A DNA stretch of 64,000 nt, taken from contig NZ_CP078145.1 of the NCBI RefSeq assembly GCF_019222765.1, positions 7,130,001 through 7,194,000 of the forward strand, given 5' to 3'. A program made the translations under genes and the position numbers. Source of the stretch: Nocardia iowensis. GTDB lineage: Bacteria > Actinomycetota > Actinomycetes > Mycobacteriales > Mycobacteriaceae. Positions 36,653 through 44,885 of this stretch are shown piece by piece. The notes under the pieces are model-generated. The model did no database searches and was not told where the DNA came from. It worked only from the letters and a program-made list of their open reading frames with translations. Positions within the stretch are counted from its first letter, which is position 1; each line of letters begins with the position of its first letter.

Positions 36653-38134
36653 ATGACCGTGAGTACAACAAAAACAATCGACCCGGACGCCGAATTACCG
36701 GCCCCGCCCGCAGCGCCCGGCACGCAGGCCAGGCGCAGACCGACCGCTCGAAATGGGCTGTACGCGTTGGCCATGCGTCTGCACTTCTACGCGGGCATAT
36801 TTGTCGCCCCGTTCATTCTCGTCGCCGCCGTCACCGGCGCGCTCTACGCCATTTCGCCGACGCTCGAATCGATCGTCTCGCGCGATCTGCTGACGGTCGA
36901 GGCGAGCGGAGCACCGAAGCCACTGTCCGAGCAGATCAGTGCCGCCGTCGCGACCCAGCCGCAGCTGGCATTGGCCGCGGTCGCCCCCGCTCCGGGCGCG
37001 GAGGACACCACCCGGGTGCTGTTCACCGACCCATCGCTGGGCGAATCCGAGCGGCGCGCGGTGTTCGTCAACCCGTACACGGCACAACCGGTGGGCGAGT
37101 CCGTCGTCTACGGCAGCTCGGGTGCGCTGCCGATGCGCACCTGGATCGACCGCTTGCATCGAGATCTGCACTTGGGTGAGCCCGGCCGCCTCTACAGCGA
37201 GCTGGCCGCGTCCTGGCTGTGGATCATCGGGCTCGCCGGGTTGGTCGTGTGGGTGCGCCGGGTGCGCACCCGGCGCAACCGGAATTCGGCGGGCTGGTTG
37301 TTCGCGCCGGACCGCTCGCAGAACGGCTGCGGCCGCACGGTGAACTGGCACGGCTCCGTCGGCATGTGGGTGCTGCCGATCGTCCTGCTGCTGTCGGCGA
37401 CCGGCATGAGCTGGTCGACCTACGCGGGCGCGAACATCACCGAACTGCGTCAGCAGCTGAGTTGGACCACTCCGGCGGTCACCACGGCTCTTCCGGGATC
37501 CGCTGCGCCCGTGCATGATTCGGGCGGCGAGCACCACGGTGGCCACCAGGCCGCACCCGCTCCGGCCGATCCAACCGAGCGGATCGCCCAGGTCGACCGG
37601 GTCTACCGGACCGCGCGCGCCAACGGCCTGACCCAGGCCGTCGAGATCGGCATCCCGGCCGAGCCGGGCCGGGCATTCGCGGTGAAGGAACGGCGGATGC
37701 CGGGCACCTACACGGTCGACGCGGTCGCCGTCGACGGCGCCACCGGATCGGTCACCGATCGACTCGACTATGCCGACTGGCCGCTGATGGCCAAGCTCAC
37801 CAACTGGGGCATCCAGTTCCACATGGGCCTGATGTTCGGATTGCTCAACCAGCTTTTGCTGCTGGCGGCCATGGTCGGGCTGATCACCGTGCTGCTGCGC
37901 GGTTACCTCATGTGGTGGCGCAGGCGGCCGACCCGCAGCAGCTCAGGACGGCTCGCGATGGGCCGGGCGCCGCGGCGGGGCGCGCTGCGCAGAAGCTCGC
38001 CGTGGCTTGCCCTGCCGGTGGTGGCCGCGGCCGTGCTGATCGGCTGGTTCGCCCCGCTGGTCGGGATCAGCCTGCTCGCCTTCCTCGCCGTCGACGTACT
38101 GCGGGGTCTCACGGCACGGATGCGCGCCGCGTAG
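36653..38134 (+). CDS. PepSY-associated transmembrane protein
   Basis: The 493-residue protein fits the PepSY_TM family. It has a first helix after LYALAMRLHFYAGIFVAPFI, the W-x-H-R-D/H-x-x-L pattern in TWIDRLHRDLHLGEPGRLYS, and the repeated helices around ASWLWIIGLAGLVVWVRRVR, GSVGMWVLPIVLLLSATGMS and LLAAMVGLITVLLRGYLMWW. An external loop is His-rich (SGGEHHGGHQ). Relatives link to iron or copper uptake and reduction. Start ATG 36653 is used; a longer one at 36545 lacks support. The 306 bp upstream show no clear site. Confidence 0.85.
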   Translation: MTVSTTKTIDPDAELPAPPAAPGTQARRRPTARNGLYALAMRLHFYAGIFVAPFILVAAVTGALYAISPTLESIVSRDLLTVEASGAPKPLSEQISAAVATQPQLALAAVAPAPGAEDTTRVLFTDPSLGESERRAVFVNPYTAQPVGESVVYGSSGALPMRTWIDRLHRDLHLGEPGRLYSELAASWLWIIGLAGLVVWVRRVRTRRNRNSAGWLFAPDRSQNGCGRTVNWHGSVGMWVLPIVLLLSATGMSWSTYAGANITELRQQLSWTTPAVTTALPGSAAPVHDSGGEHHGGHQAAPAPADPTERIAQVDRVYRTARANGLTQAVEIGIPAEPGRAFAVKERRMPGTYTVDAVAVDGATGSVTDRLDYADWPLMAKLTNWGIQFHMGLMFGLLNQLLLLAAMVGLITVLLRGYLMWWRRRPTRSSSGRLAMGRAPRRGALRRSSPWLALPVVAAAVLIGWFAPLVGISLLAFLAVDVLRGLTARMRAA

Positions 38135-38152
38135 CGGCTGACGATTCCGGGA

Positions 38153-38226
38153 GTTCCTCTCCGGATGAGGCGGTCTGGCCAGCGCTGTGCTGTGCGGCGG
38201 CCAGGCCGTCTCGACCGGAGAGGAAC
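38153..38226. terminator. Long two-stage hairpin between convergent genes
   Basis: GTTCCTCTCCGG (38153-38164) pairs perfectly with CCGGAGAGGAAC (38215-38226). An inner stem CGGTCTGGCC (38171-38180) pairs with GGCCAGGCCG (38199-38208). Confidence 0.6.
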
Positions 38227-38231
38227 CGGGT

Positions 38232-38272
38232 GCACCCCGAGTGTGCTTGCGGTATCGCGGAACTCGGGGTGC
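38232..38272. terminator. Second hairpin between convergent genes
   Basis: GCACCCCGAGT (38232-38242) pairs perfectly with ACTCGGGGTGC (38262-38272). It lies before the 3' end of the FusB-like gene, probably its terminator. Confidence 0.55.
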
Positions 38273-38365
38273 GGGTTCGGCGAGCCGAGTGTCAAGTGTC
38301 GGCGCATGGCATCTACCTCCATTTCTGCTGGTGCGTACTGGTTCAGCTAGTGGACTCCGCCGGGC

Positions 38366-38857
38366 TTACGCGTAGAGCCTGGCGATGAACGCCTGCATAT
38401 TGGCGAGCATGCGCTCGACCTTCTGCTCGGGGTTCAGGTTTTCCCGGTACCGGTTGCCGAGCGCCGGGGTCTTCTTGCCGCGCGCGTACAGCGGACAGGC
38501 CAGATCGGTGCACATGTAGGTGCCGATCGTGTTGCCTTTGCGACCGGACGGACCCGCCTTGGCGGCGGTCAGCAGGGAAACACCGCTGCCGGTGTGCGTG
38601 GTCAGGCAGATCGAACACATCTGTGCTCGACCGGAACCACCGGTTTCGTAGCGCAGCGCGATCCCGATCAGCTCGCCGTCGTCGTTGGGGACGACCAGAT
38701 AGCACCGGCCGGGCAGCGACGGGTCGCTCCAGCCGAGGAAGTCGAGATCGTCCCACGGGCGCTCGTCGAGCTCACGTGGCATCGGCAGGCGTTTGGCTTC
38801 GGTTTTGGAACAGTTGATGAACGACGACCTGATGTCGCGTTCAGTCACTGGTTTCAT
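38366..38857 (-). CDS. FBP-type treble-clef zinc-finger protein (FusB/EF-G-binding-like)
   Basis: The 163-residue protein has a C-terminal treble-clef zinc finger: CSICLTTHTGSG, then MCTDLACPLYARGKK, giving four cysteines. The N-terminal half is helical. This layout is that of FBP/FusB proteins, which bind elongation factor G and, in staphylococci, free it from fusidic acid. Actinobacterial members are common and mostly untested. ATG 38857 has GGAG upstream. Whether this one protects EF-G is inference. Confidence 0.8.
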   Translation of the reverse strand: MKPVTERDIRSSFINCSKTEAKRLPMPRELDERPWDDLDFLGWSDPSLPGRCYLVVPNDDGELIGIALRYETGGSGRAQMCSICLTTHTGSGVSLLTAAKAGPSGRKGNTIGTYMCTDLACPLYARGKKTPALGNRYRENLNPEQKVERMLANMQAFIARLYA

Positions 38858-39149
38858 GCGCTTTCACTCCATTCTGATCTTGTAGGTGGACAAACCGGAG
38901 TGACGTTACGGTGCCGGACACGCATCCAACAACCGCATTTCCGCCCGTCATACCTGCTGGTCAGTTCGCTGTGAAGAGAATCACCAGACCGGTCGGTCGC
39001 TTAATAATGGCGGCGGTTATGCGGTCGCCACGCTGTTTGTCTGCGACCTGGCCGGGTATGTCGCGGATGTCCTGAGTCGCCACGACGGAGCGACCGAGTT
39101 AGTGCCCGCCCCGGCGAGGCTGCAGGGTCGGGCGACGAAAGGGGTACAT

Positions 39150-39611
39150 GTGAGTACGTTGGCCGCCACCGTAGACGTCGAGGTACCAGTCCGCACCGCT
39201 TACAACCAGTGGACGCAATTCGAAACATTCCCCCTGTTCATGGAGGGTGTGGAAGAAGTGCGCCAACTAGATGACAAGCACACGCATTGGCGGATCCACG
39301 TCGGTCCGTCGACGCGCGAATTCGACGCCACCATTACCGAACAACACCCGGACGAGCGGGTCGCCTGGAAATCCGACAGCGGCCCGGAGCATGCGGGTGT
39401 GATCACCTTCCACCGGCTGAACGACACCACCACCCGGATCACCGCCCAGATGGAGGTCGATCCGGAGGGGTTCGTGGAAAACGCCGCCGACAAGCTCGGC
39501 GTGCTGAAGCACCGCGTCAATGGGGATATGCAGCGCTTCAAGGAGTTCATCGAAAACCAAGGTCACGAAACCGGCGCCTGGCGCGGGGACATCCCACGTC
39601 CGGACGCCTGA
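39150..39611 (+). CDS. SRPBCC-family (cyclase/dehydrase-like) protein
   Basis: The 153-residue protein has the START-like helix-grip fold: an early strand (TLAATVDVEVPVRTAYNQWT), EEVRQLDDKHTHWRIHVG in the middle, and a C-terminal helix (LGVLKHRVNGDMQRFKEFIE). It binds a hydrophobic ligand, of unknown kind. GTG 39150 is preceded by AAAGGGG; the overlapping ATG at 39148 is followed directly by TGA. It lies 18 bp before a DUF4383 gene in the same direction. Confidence 0.85.
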   Translation: MSTLAATVDVEVPVRTAYNQWTQFETFPLFMEGVEEVRQLDDKHTHWRIHVGPSTREFDATITEQHPDERVAWKSDSGPEHAGVITFHRLNDTTTRITAQMEVDPEGFVENAADKLGVLKHRVNGDMQRFKEFIENQGHETGAWRGDIPRPDA

Positions 39612-39629
39612 GGCGAAAGGCAGCCAGTC

Positions 39630-40100
39630 ATGGCAACATTCCAGCCGAACGCGACAACCACCGAATGGTCCCCGACCCGGATCGCGGCGCTCGCCGTAGG
39701 CGCCGTATTCCTGCTGGTCGGTGTCCTCGGCTTCATCCCCGGCGTCACCACCGACTACGACACGATGAGCTTCGCCGGACACCACTCCGACGCCAAGCTG
39801 CTCGGCGTGTTCCAAGTCTCGGTGCTGCACAACATCGTGCACCTGCTGTTCGGTGTCGCCGGCCTGGTCGCCGCGCGCACCGCGGTGGCCGCCCGCTGGT
39901 TCCTGCTCGTCGGCGGCGCCATCTACCTCGTCCTGTGGCTGTACGGCCTGGTCATCGACCGTGGCAGCGACGCGAACTTCGTTCCCGTCAACGAAGCCGA
40001 CAATTGGCTGCACTTCGGCCTCGGCCTCGGCATGATCGCCTTGGGTGCAGTGCTGCCTCGGCTGGCCGCGCCGGGTCACGGCACCCCGGCAGTCCGATAG
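39630..40100 (+). CDS. DUF4383 membrane protein
   Basis: The 156-residue protein has four membrane helices (TRIAALAVGAVFLLVGVLGF, VLHNIVHLLFGVAGLVAA, WFLLVGGAIYLVLWLYGLVI, WLHFGLGLGMIALGAV) with His in the second and fourth. This is the DUF4383 pattern of actinobacteria. The function is unknown. It probably shares a transcript with the SRPBCC gene and ends at the hairpin at 40132. Confidence 0.85.
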   Translation: MATFQPNATTTEWSPTRIAALAVGAVFLLVGVLGFIPGVTTDYDTMSFAGHHSDAKLLGVFQVSVLHNIVHLLFGVAGLVAARTAVAARWFLLVGGAIYLVLWLYGLVIDRGSDANFVPVNEADNWLHFGLGLGMIALGAVLPRLAAPGHGTPAVR

Positions 40101-40131
40101 TTACCGCGACACAACCGAATACACAAGGAAG

Positions 40132-40156
40132 CCCCGCCCGGTATGTCCGGGCGGGG
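40132..40156. terminator. Hairpin terminator between convergent genes
   Basis: CCCCGCCCGG (40132-40141) pairs perfectly with CCGGGCGGGG (40147-40156) and TT follows. Confidence 0.75.
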
Positions 40157-40166
40157 TTCCCGCGCG

Positions 40167-40421
40167 TTAGGGGGTTTCCGACGGCTCCTCCGGGAGTTCC
40201 GCGGCAGGCGCCTTCTTCGGCACGGCGATCGGGCGCAGGACAACCCAGGTGATGAAGAGCAAGGACACGACGCCCATGCCTATCCCCGCCCACAGGTTGA
40301 CATTGATGCCGCCGGTCTTGGCTTCGTCGGCGGCGGTATGGCTGACCAGACCGGTGATGATCAGAATGACCGCGTAGCTACCGAGTAGGGCGCCGACGAT
40401 GGTGCGGATGTCGAAAAGCAT
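40167..40421 (-). CDS. Small membrane protein paired with the sodium/solute symporter
   Basis: The 84-residue product has two membrane helices (TIVGALLGSYAVILIITGLV and LWAGIGMGVVSLLFITWVVL) and a Pro/Glu-rich tail (KKAPAAELPEEPSETP). It starts 9 bp after the symporter stop, with AAGGAG upstream of ATG 40421. It is likely an accessory to the symporter. Confidence 0.75.
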   Translation of the reverse strand: MLFDIRTIVGALLGSYAVILIITGLVSHTAADEAKTGGINVNLWAGIGMGVVSLLFITWVVLRPIAVPKKAPAAELPEEPSETP

Positions 40422-40430
40422 TGCGGCTCC

Positions 40431-42197
40431 TTATCCGACGATGATGTTGAGGGCGATGACCAGGGCGAGGGCGATACCCGCCAGCAGCACCGGACGCTGA
40501 TACCAAGGCAGCGAATCCTGATCCGGGTCGGTGCGCACTTCCTTCGGCGTTTCCGAGTAGACCAGGCCGACCAGCTCGGCGACAGGCTTGGGCTGGGTCA
40601 CCTGGGTGACCAGCACACTCACCACGATGTCCACCACGAACGCCACACCGGCGGCCACGAAACTCGAACCCTGACCGGACAAGTGGAACACCTCGGTCTG
40701 ATGCAGGATGAAAACCACGATGGCGGAACCAGTTCCGCAGACCAGACCCATCCAGCCCGCGGTCGGTGTCATCCGTTTCCAGAACATGCCGAGGATGAAG
40801 GTCGCGAACAGCGGTGCGTTGAAGAAGCTGAACAGGGTCTGCAGATAGTCCATCATGTTGCTGAAGCTCGACGCGATGAACGCGGTGAAGATCGCCGTCA
40901 CCGTCGCGCCGATGGTGGCCAACCGCCCGACGGTCAGGTAGTAACCGTCCCGGCGATCCTTGCGCACGTACTGCTGCCACAGGTCATAGCTGAACACCGT
41001 GTTGAACGCGGAAATATTGGCCGCCATGCCCGCCATGAACGCCGCGAGCAGACCGGCGATGCCGACCCCGAGCAAGCCGTTCGGCAGCACGTCCTTCATC
41101 AGATACAGCAATGCCTGGTTATAGGTGGTATCACTGCTGAAGTCCGGATCGGCCGTCTTCGCCGCCTTGTACTCGCTCATCTGCGGCACCAGCACCGCGC
41201 TGATCATGCCCGGAATCACGACGATCAACGGGATGAACATCTTCGGGTAGGCGCCGATGATCGGGGTACGTCGGGCCGCGGAGATGGAGTGCGTCGCCAA
41301 CGCGCGCTGCACCTCGACGAAGTTGGTGGTCCAATAGCCGAACGAGAGCACGAACCCGAGGCCGAACACGATGCCGATCACCGAGAGGATGTTGTCGCTG
41401 AATCCGCTGAGCTCATTTCCCGGCCACGAGTCCAGTTGCGCCCCGCCGCCAGGCGACGCGGTCACCTTCTCCTGCAAACCATCCCAGCCGCCCACCTTGT
41501 GCAGACCGACCAGCGTGAGCGGCAGCAGCGCGGCGACGATGACGAAGAACTGCAACACCTCGTTGTAGATCGCCGCCGACAGCCCGCCGAGGGTGATGTA
41601 GGAGAGCACGATCGCCGCCGCGACGACAACCGACACCCACAGCGGCCAGCCAAGCAGCACGTTCAGGATGGTGCCGAGCAGATACAAATTGACGCCCGCG
41701 ATCAGCACCTGGGCGATCGCGAAGCTGAGCGCGTTCACCAGGTGTGCGCCGGTGCCGAAGCGCCTGCGCATGAACTCGGGCACGCTGCGCACCTTGGAGC
41801 CGTAGTAGAACGGCATCATCACCACGCCGAGGAACAGCATCGCGGGTATCGCGCCGATCCAGAAGTAGTGGAAGGTGGGAAAACCGAACTGGGCGCCGTT
41901 TGCCGACATGCCCATGATCTCGACCGCGCCGAGGTTCGCCGAGATGAACGCGAGGCCGGTCACCCAGGCGGGCAGCGAGCGCCCGGACAGGAAGAAGTCG
42001 ATGCTGGACGAGACGCGCTGCCTGGCCAGCAGGCCGATGCCGAGGACGAACACGAAATATAAGGCGACAATGAAGAAGTCGACCGGCGTCGCGTCCAGTC
42101 GGAGTGTCGACGACGCGTCTAAATAGGTCGACGCCGTCGACCGCGATTCGGCGGCGAGCAGCGCGGACGTCAGAACAGGTGAATCGGCAAGCGGCAC
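40431..42197 (-). CDS. Sodium/solute symporter (SSS family), probably for galactose or a similar sugar
   Basis: The 588-residue protein has about fourteen membrane helices, including the SSS pattern around LLARQRVSSSIDFFLSGRSL, GLAFISANLGAVEIMGMSAN and AGVNLYLLGTILNVLLGWPL. It imports a substrate with sodium. A substrate in the galactose range is inferred from galK just upstream. GTG 42197 is chosen because CAGGAGGGA sits ahead of it; the longer frame to 42323 has no such site. A palindrome (42309-42324) lies in the gap to galK. Confidence 0.85.
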   Translation of the reverse strand: MPLADSPVLTSALLAAESRSTASTYLDASSTLRLDATPVDFFIVALYFVFVLGIGLLARQRVSSSIDFFLSGRSLPAWVTGLAFISANLGAVEIMGMSANGAQFGFPTFHYFWIGAIPAMLFLGVVMMPFYYGSKVRSVPEFMRRRFGTGAHLVNALSFAIAQVLIAGVNLYLLGTILNVLLGWPLWVSVVVAAAIVLSYITLGGLSAAIYNEVLQFFVIVAALLPLTLVGLHKVGGWDGLQEKVTASPGGGAQLDSWPGNELSGFSDNILSVIGIVFGLGFVLSFGYWTTNFVEVQRALATHSISAARRTPIIGAYPKMFIPLIVVIPGMISAVLVPQMSEYKAAKTADPDFSSDTTYNQALLYLMKDVLPNGLLGVGIAGLLAAFMAGMAANISAFNTVFSYDLWQQYVRKDRRDGYYLTVGRLATIGATVTAIFTAFIASSFSNMMDYLQTLFSFFNAPLFATFILGMFWKRMTPTAGWMGLVCGTGSAIVVFILHQTEVFHLSGQGSSFVAAGVAFVVDIVVSVLVTQVTQPKPVAELVGLVYSETPKEVRTDPDQDSLPWYQRPVLLAGIALALVIALNIIVG

Positions 42198-42308
42198 AGC
42201 GTCCCTCCTGGCGGTCAAACCGGGCGTCGAGCGAGATCCTTCATGGTGCGAAATCGTGCGTCTACGGGTACAGCGTGGCGCGCGCGACTCCCTCGTCGCC
42301 GGCCGAAT

Positions 42309-42324
42309 GGTGTCGGCTGACACC
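42309..42324. promoter_or_regulatory. Perfect palindrome between galK and the symporter gene
   Basis: GGTGTC (42309-42314) mirrors GACACC (42319-42324) around GGCT. It lies about 110 bp ahead of the symporter start on the minus strand and may be an operator, or a galK-end hairpin. Confidence 0.4.
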
Positions 42325-42386
42325 TACTCTGCGTGATTGTGCCTCACTCGCGGGCCACAATCGTGCACAAAAAGCTGGGCGGTCGT

Positions 42387-43607
42387 TCAGTCGGCGCGGT
42401 GTGCGCCTGCCGCCGGACCGACGACAAAGGTGCGTGGCTCGGCAAAGCCCGAGCGAGCGAACCGAATCCGCACGGCATCCATCACCGCGCCGGTGTGTTC
42501 GCGATCGACGAGGGCGAGGACACTGCCGCCGAATCCACCACCGACCATCCGCGCGCCGTGCGCCCCCGCGTCGAGCGTCGCGGCGACGGCGGCATCCAGC
42601 GCGGGGGTCGACACCTCGAAATCATCTCGCAGCGAGGCGTGGCCCTCGGTCAGGATCGTCCCGATGGACCGCGGGTCCTGACCACTTCGCAATTTCTCGG
42701 CAACTGTCAACACGCGCGCGTTCTCGGTGACCACGTGCCGAGCCCGGCGACGCAACACCGCGTCGGATATCCGGCCCACCGCTGCCACGGAATCGATGTC
42801 GCGCAGCGCGGGCACACCGAGTTCGGCGGCGGCAGCCTCACATTGAGCACGGCGCTCGCCGTAGCCGCCATCTACCAGTTCGTGTGGCTGGCCGGTGTCG
42901 ATCACCAACAGCGCCAACCCGAATCGTTCGATATCGAACGTAATCTGTTCGTGGCCAGCCGAATTCGCATTGGCACCAGCTCCCTCTGCCGCGAACCGGC
43001 GGATGTCGAGGAACAGCGCGTGACCGGCGGTGCAGAGGATCGAGGCCGACTGATCCAGCAAACCGGTCGGCGCGCCGACGTAGCCGTTCTCCGCCGCGCG
43101 GGCGAGGTCGATCAACTCACGGTCGGTGACAGTGGGCGCGAACAGATCTCGCAGCGCGATCGCCACCGCACAGGACAGCGCCGCCGAGGAGGACAGCCCG
43201 GCGCCGATCGGCACCGCACCGTCCAGCACGAGATCGACCCCGGCGATCCGATGGCCGCGCCGGACGAATTCGGCAACAACGCCGAGCGGATACCGCGACC
43301 AGCCCGGCACCCGATCCCGCTGCGCCGCAAGGTCGGCCACCGCGACGAGTACCGTCTCGTCCGGCCGCTGCCGGGAGACCACCCGCACCCGACCGTCCCC
43401 GCGCTCCGCCGCCGCGCACTCGACCACCAGCGGCAGCGCGATGGGCAGCACGAAGCCGTCGTTGTAATCGGTGTGCTCACCGATGATGTTGACCCGCCCC
43501 GGCGCTACCCACGTCTGCACTGGTACCTCGCTGTCTGTCGTGTCCTCTGATCCCGTCGTCCCGGCGGGCGCCGGAATCGAGTCGGCCTGCCACACGTTAC
43601 GAGACAC
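42387..43607 (-). CDS. galK: Galactokinase
   Basis: The 406-residue protein has the galactokinase signature APGRVNIIGEHTDYNDGFVL, the GHMP ATP-binding loop PIGAGLSSSAAL, and MVGGGFGGSVLALV near the end. It phosphorylates galactose to galactose 1-phosphate. GTG 43607 adds a loose N-terminus; a start closer to the signature (around 43525) is possible. No galT, galE or regulator is adjacent, only the symporter. Confidence 0.93.
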   Translation of the reverse strand: MSRNVWQADSIPAPAGTTGSEDTTDSEVPVQTWVAPGRVNIIGEHTDYNDGFVLPIALPLVVECAAAERGDGRVRVVSRQRPDETVLVAVADLAAQRDRVPGWSRYPLGVVAEFVRRGHRIAGVDLVLDGAVPIGAGLSSSAALSCAVAIALRDLFAPTVTDRELIDLARAAENGYVGAPTGLLDQSASILCTAGHALFLDIRRFAAEGAGANANSAGHEQITFDIERFGLALLVIDTGQPHELVDGGYGERRAQCEAAAAELGVPALRDIDSVAAVGRISDAVLRRRARHVVTENARVLTVAEKLRSGQDPRSIGTILTEGHASLRDDFEVSTPALDAAVAATLDAGAHGARMVGGGFGGSVLALVDREHTGAVMDAVRIRFARSGFAEPRTFVVGPAAGAHRAD

Positions 43608-43722
43608 GCCGCAGGAGCATTGCTTTCACGCTCCGGAGGTGCGCGATTCGTTTTCGTGCCGCACAGTCGATTTTGACGTAATACCGGCCTGCAAATTGGG
43701 CCGGGCTTTCTGGGAGGGCATT

Positions 43723-44319
43723 ATGATTCACACCACCCCGCACAGCGGGCTAGTGGGGCCGCGCGGCCGCTTACTCGGGCTGCCGTGGATAGATCGACTA
43801 CGCCCGCCCGCGGGCCGGGCGATCGCCGGGTCGCCGCTGACGATCGAGATAGGCGCCGCGACGGGGGCAGGACCGACAGCGATGTCGGCCTTCGATGCGG
43901 CACTGCGTGAGCTGGGAGTAGGTGATGCCAACTTGATTCGACTGTCGTCGGTCATCCCGCCACGCGCCACTCTGGAACGCACCGGACGGGTGCGCAAACC
44001 GATCCCGTGGGGCGACCGCCTCTACTGCGTCTACGCGGCACAGCACGCCGACGAACCGGGCCGGACGGCCGCCGCCGGAATCGGCTGGGTGCTGCGCGAC
44101 GATGGTTCCGGCGCAGGCCTTTTCGTCGAGCACGAGGCCGAGACCACCGACGAGGTAGCGGCCCTGATCCGGTCCAGCCTGAACGACATGACGCGCAACC
44201 GTCCCGAAAGTTTCGGCCCGGTCCGGCTGTGCACGACCGAAGCCCGCTCCGACGGCAGCCCGGTATGTGCGCTGGTGCTGGCCGCGTACCACACCACGCC
44301 GTGGGGCTGGCGCCGATGA
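43723..44319 (+). CDS. Pyruvoyl-dependent arginine decarboxylase
   Basis: The 198-residue proenzyme has PLTIEIGAATGAGPTAMSAF and the self-cleavage region LIRLSSVIPPRA, where the chain would break between Ser75 and Ser76 and Ser76 becomes the pyruvoyl group. Pyruvoyl-type enzymes turn arginine into agmatine. The length and motifs match archaeal and chlamydial members. ATG 43723 has GGGAGGG upstream. The stop overlaps the next start (ATGA). It heads a three-gene operon with an acyltransferase-like protein and a GGDEF protein. Confidence 0.87.
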   Translation: MIHTTPHSGLVGPRGRLLGLPWIDRLRPPAGRAIAGSPLTIEIGAATGAGPTAMSAFDAALRELGVGDANLIRLSSVIPPRATLERTGRVRKPIPWGDRLYCVYAAQHADEPGRTAAAGIGWVLRDDGSGAGLFVEHEAETTDEVAALIRSSLNDMTRNRPESFGPVRLCTTEARSDGSPVCALVLAAYHTTPWGWRR

Positions 44320-44885
44320 AACCTTTCCACGTCACCATCGAAGGCAAGATTCCGGACGACCGGATAGACGTATTCCAACGCCTCTACGAGGAGGCATTCG
44401 GGCCGTTGCGCACCAAGGCGATCGCCAGACAGGTGTTGCATCCCGACGAATTCCGCGCGGAGATGATCGATCCCCGCGTGGACAAGCATGTGGCGCGGCT
44501 GGAATCCGGCGAACCGGTCGGGGTGACCACCCTGACCAAGCATCTCGACACCGTCCCGTGGATCAGCCCGCATTACTTCACCGCCCGATATCCGGAACAC
44601 GCCGCGCGCGACGCGATTTATTACGTCGGTTTCACCCTTGTTACGCCAAGTGCGCGACAAGGGCTCGCATTTCATGCCATGATCAAATCAGTTGTCCAGG
44701 TTCTGGTTGCCGAGCGCGCTGCGGTCGGTTGGGACATTTGCTCGTACAACAACACTCGGTTCTCGTTCGCCGACAGCATTCGTGCGGTGCTCGACAAACA
44801 GGCGAACGTCGAGGTAGTGGTGGAGGATTCGCAAATCTACTACGCGGCTCGGTTCACAGGGGATGGAGCGACCAAGGGGGGCTGA
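44316..44885 (+). CDS. GNAT-like protein of unknown substrate
   Basis: The 189-residue protein does not match a named family for me. Its order of strands and helices (ARLESGEPVGVTTLTKHL, then YYVGFTLVTPSARQGLAFHA, then VGWDICSYNNTRFS) resembles a GNAT fold with a weak acetyl-CoA loop. It starts in the stop of the decarboxylase (ATGA) and its stop overlaps the GGDEF start. Agmatine or a related amine could be its acceptor, by context only. Confidence 0.6.
   Translation: MKPFHVTIEGKIPDDRIDVFQRLYEEAFGPLRTKAIARQVLHPDEFRAEMIDPRVDKHVARLESGEPVGVTTLTKHLDTVPWISPHYFTARYPEHAARDAIYYVGFTLVTPSARQGLAFHAMIKSVVQVLVAERAAVGWDICSYNNTRFSFADSIRAVLDKQANVEVVVEDSQIYYAARFTGDGATKGG

Noticed and set aside
37903..38322. 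Minus-strand frame with a GGAGGT site before ATG near 38307
   Set aside because: The ribosome site is good, but most of the frame is antisense to the PepSY gene and both hairpins lie inside it. A short peptide cannot be fully excluded.
40683..42062. Plus-strand frame of about 459 codons across the symporter
   Set aside because: It is rich in His, Arg and Asp as expected for an antisense shadow of a membrane protein gene, and has no motifs.
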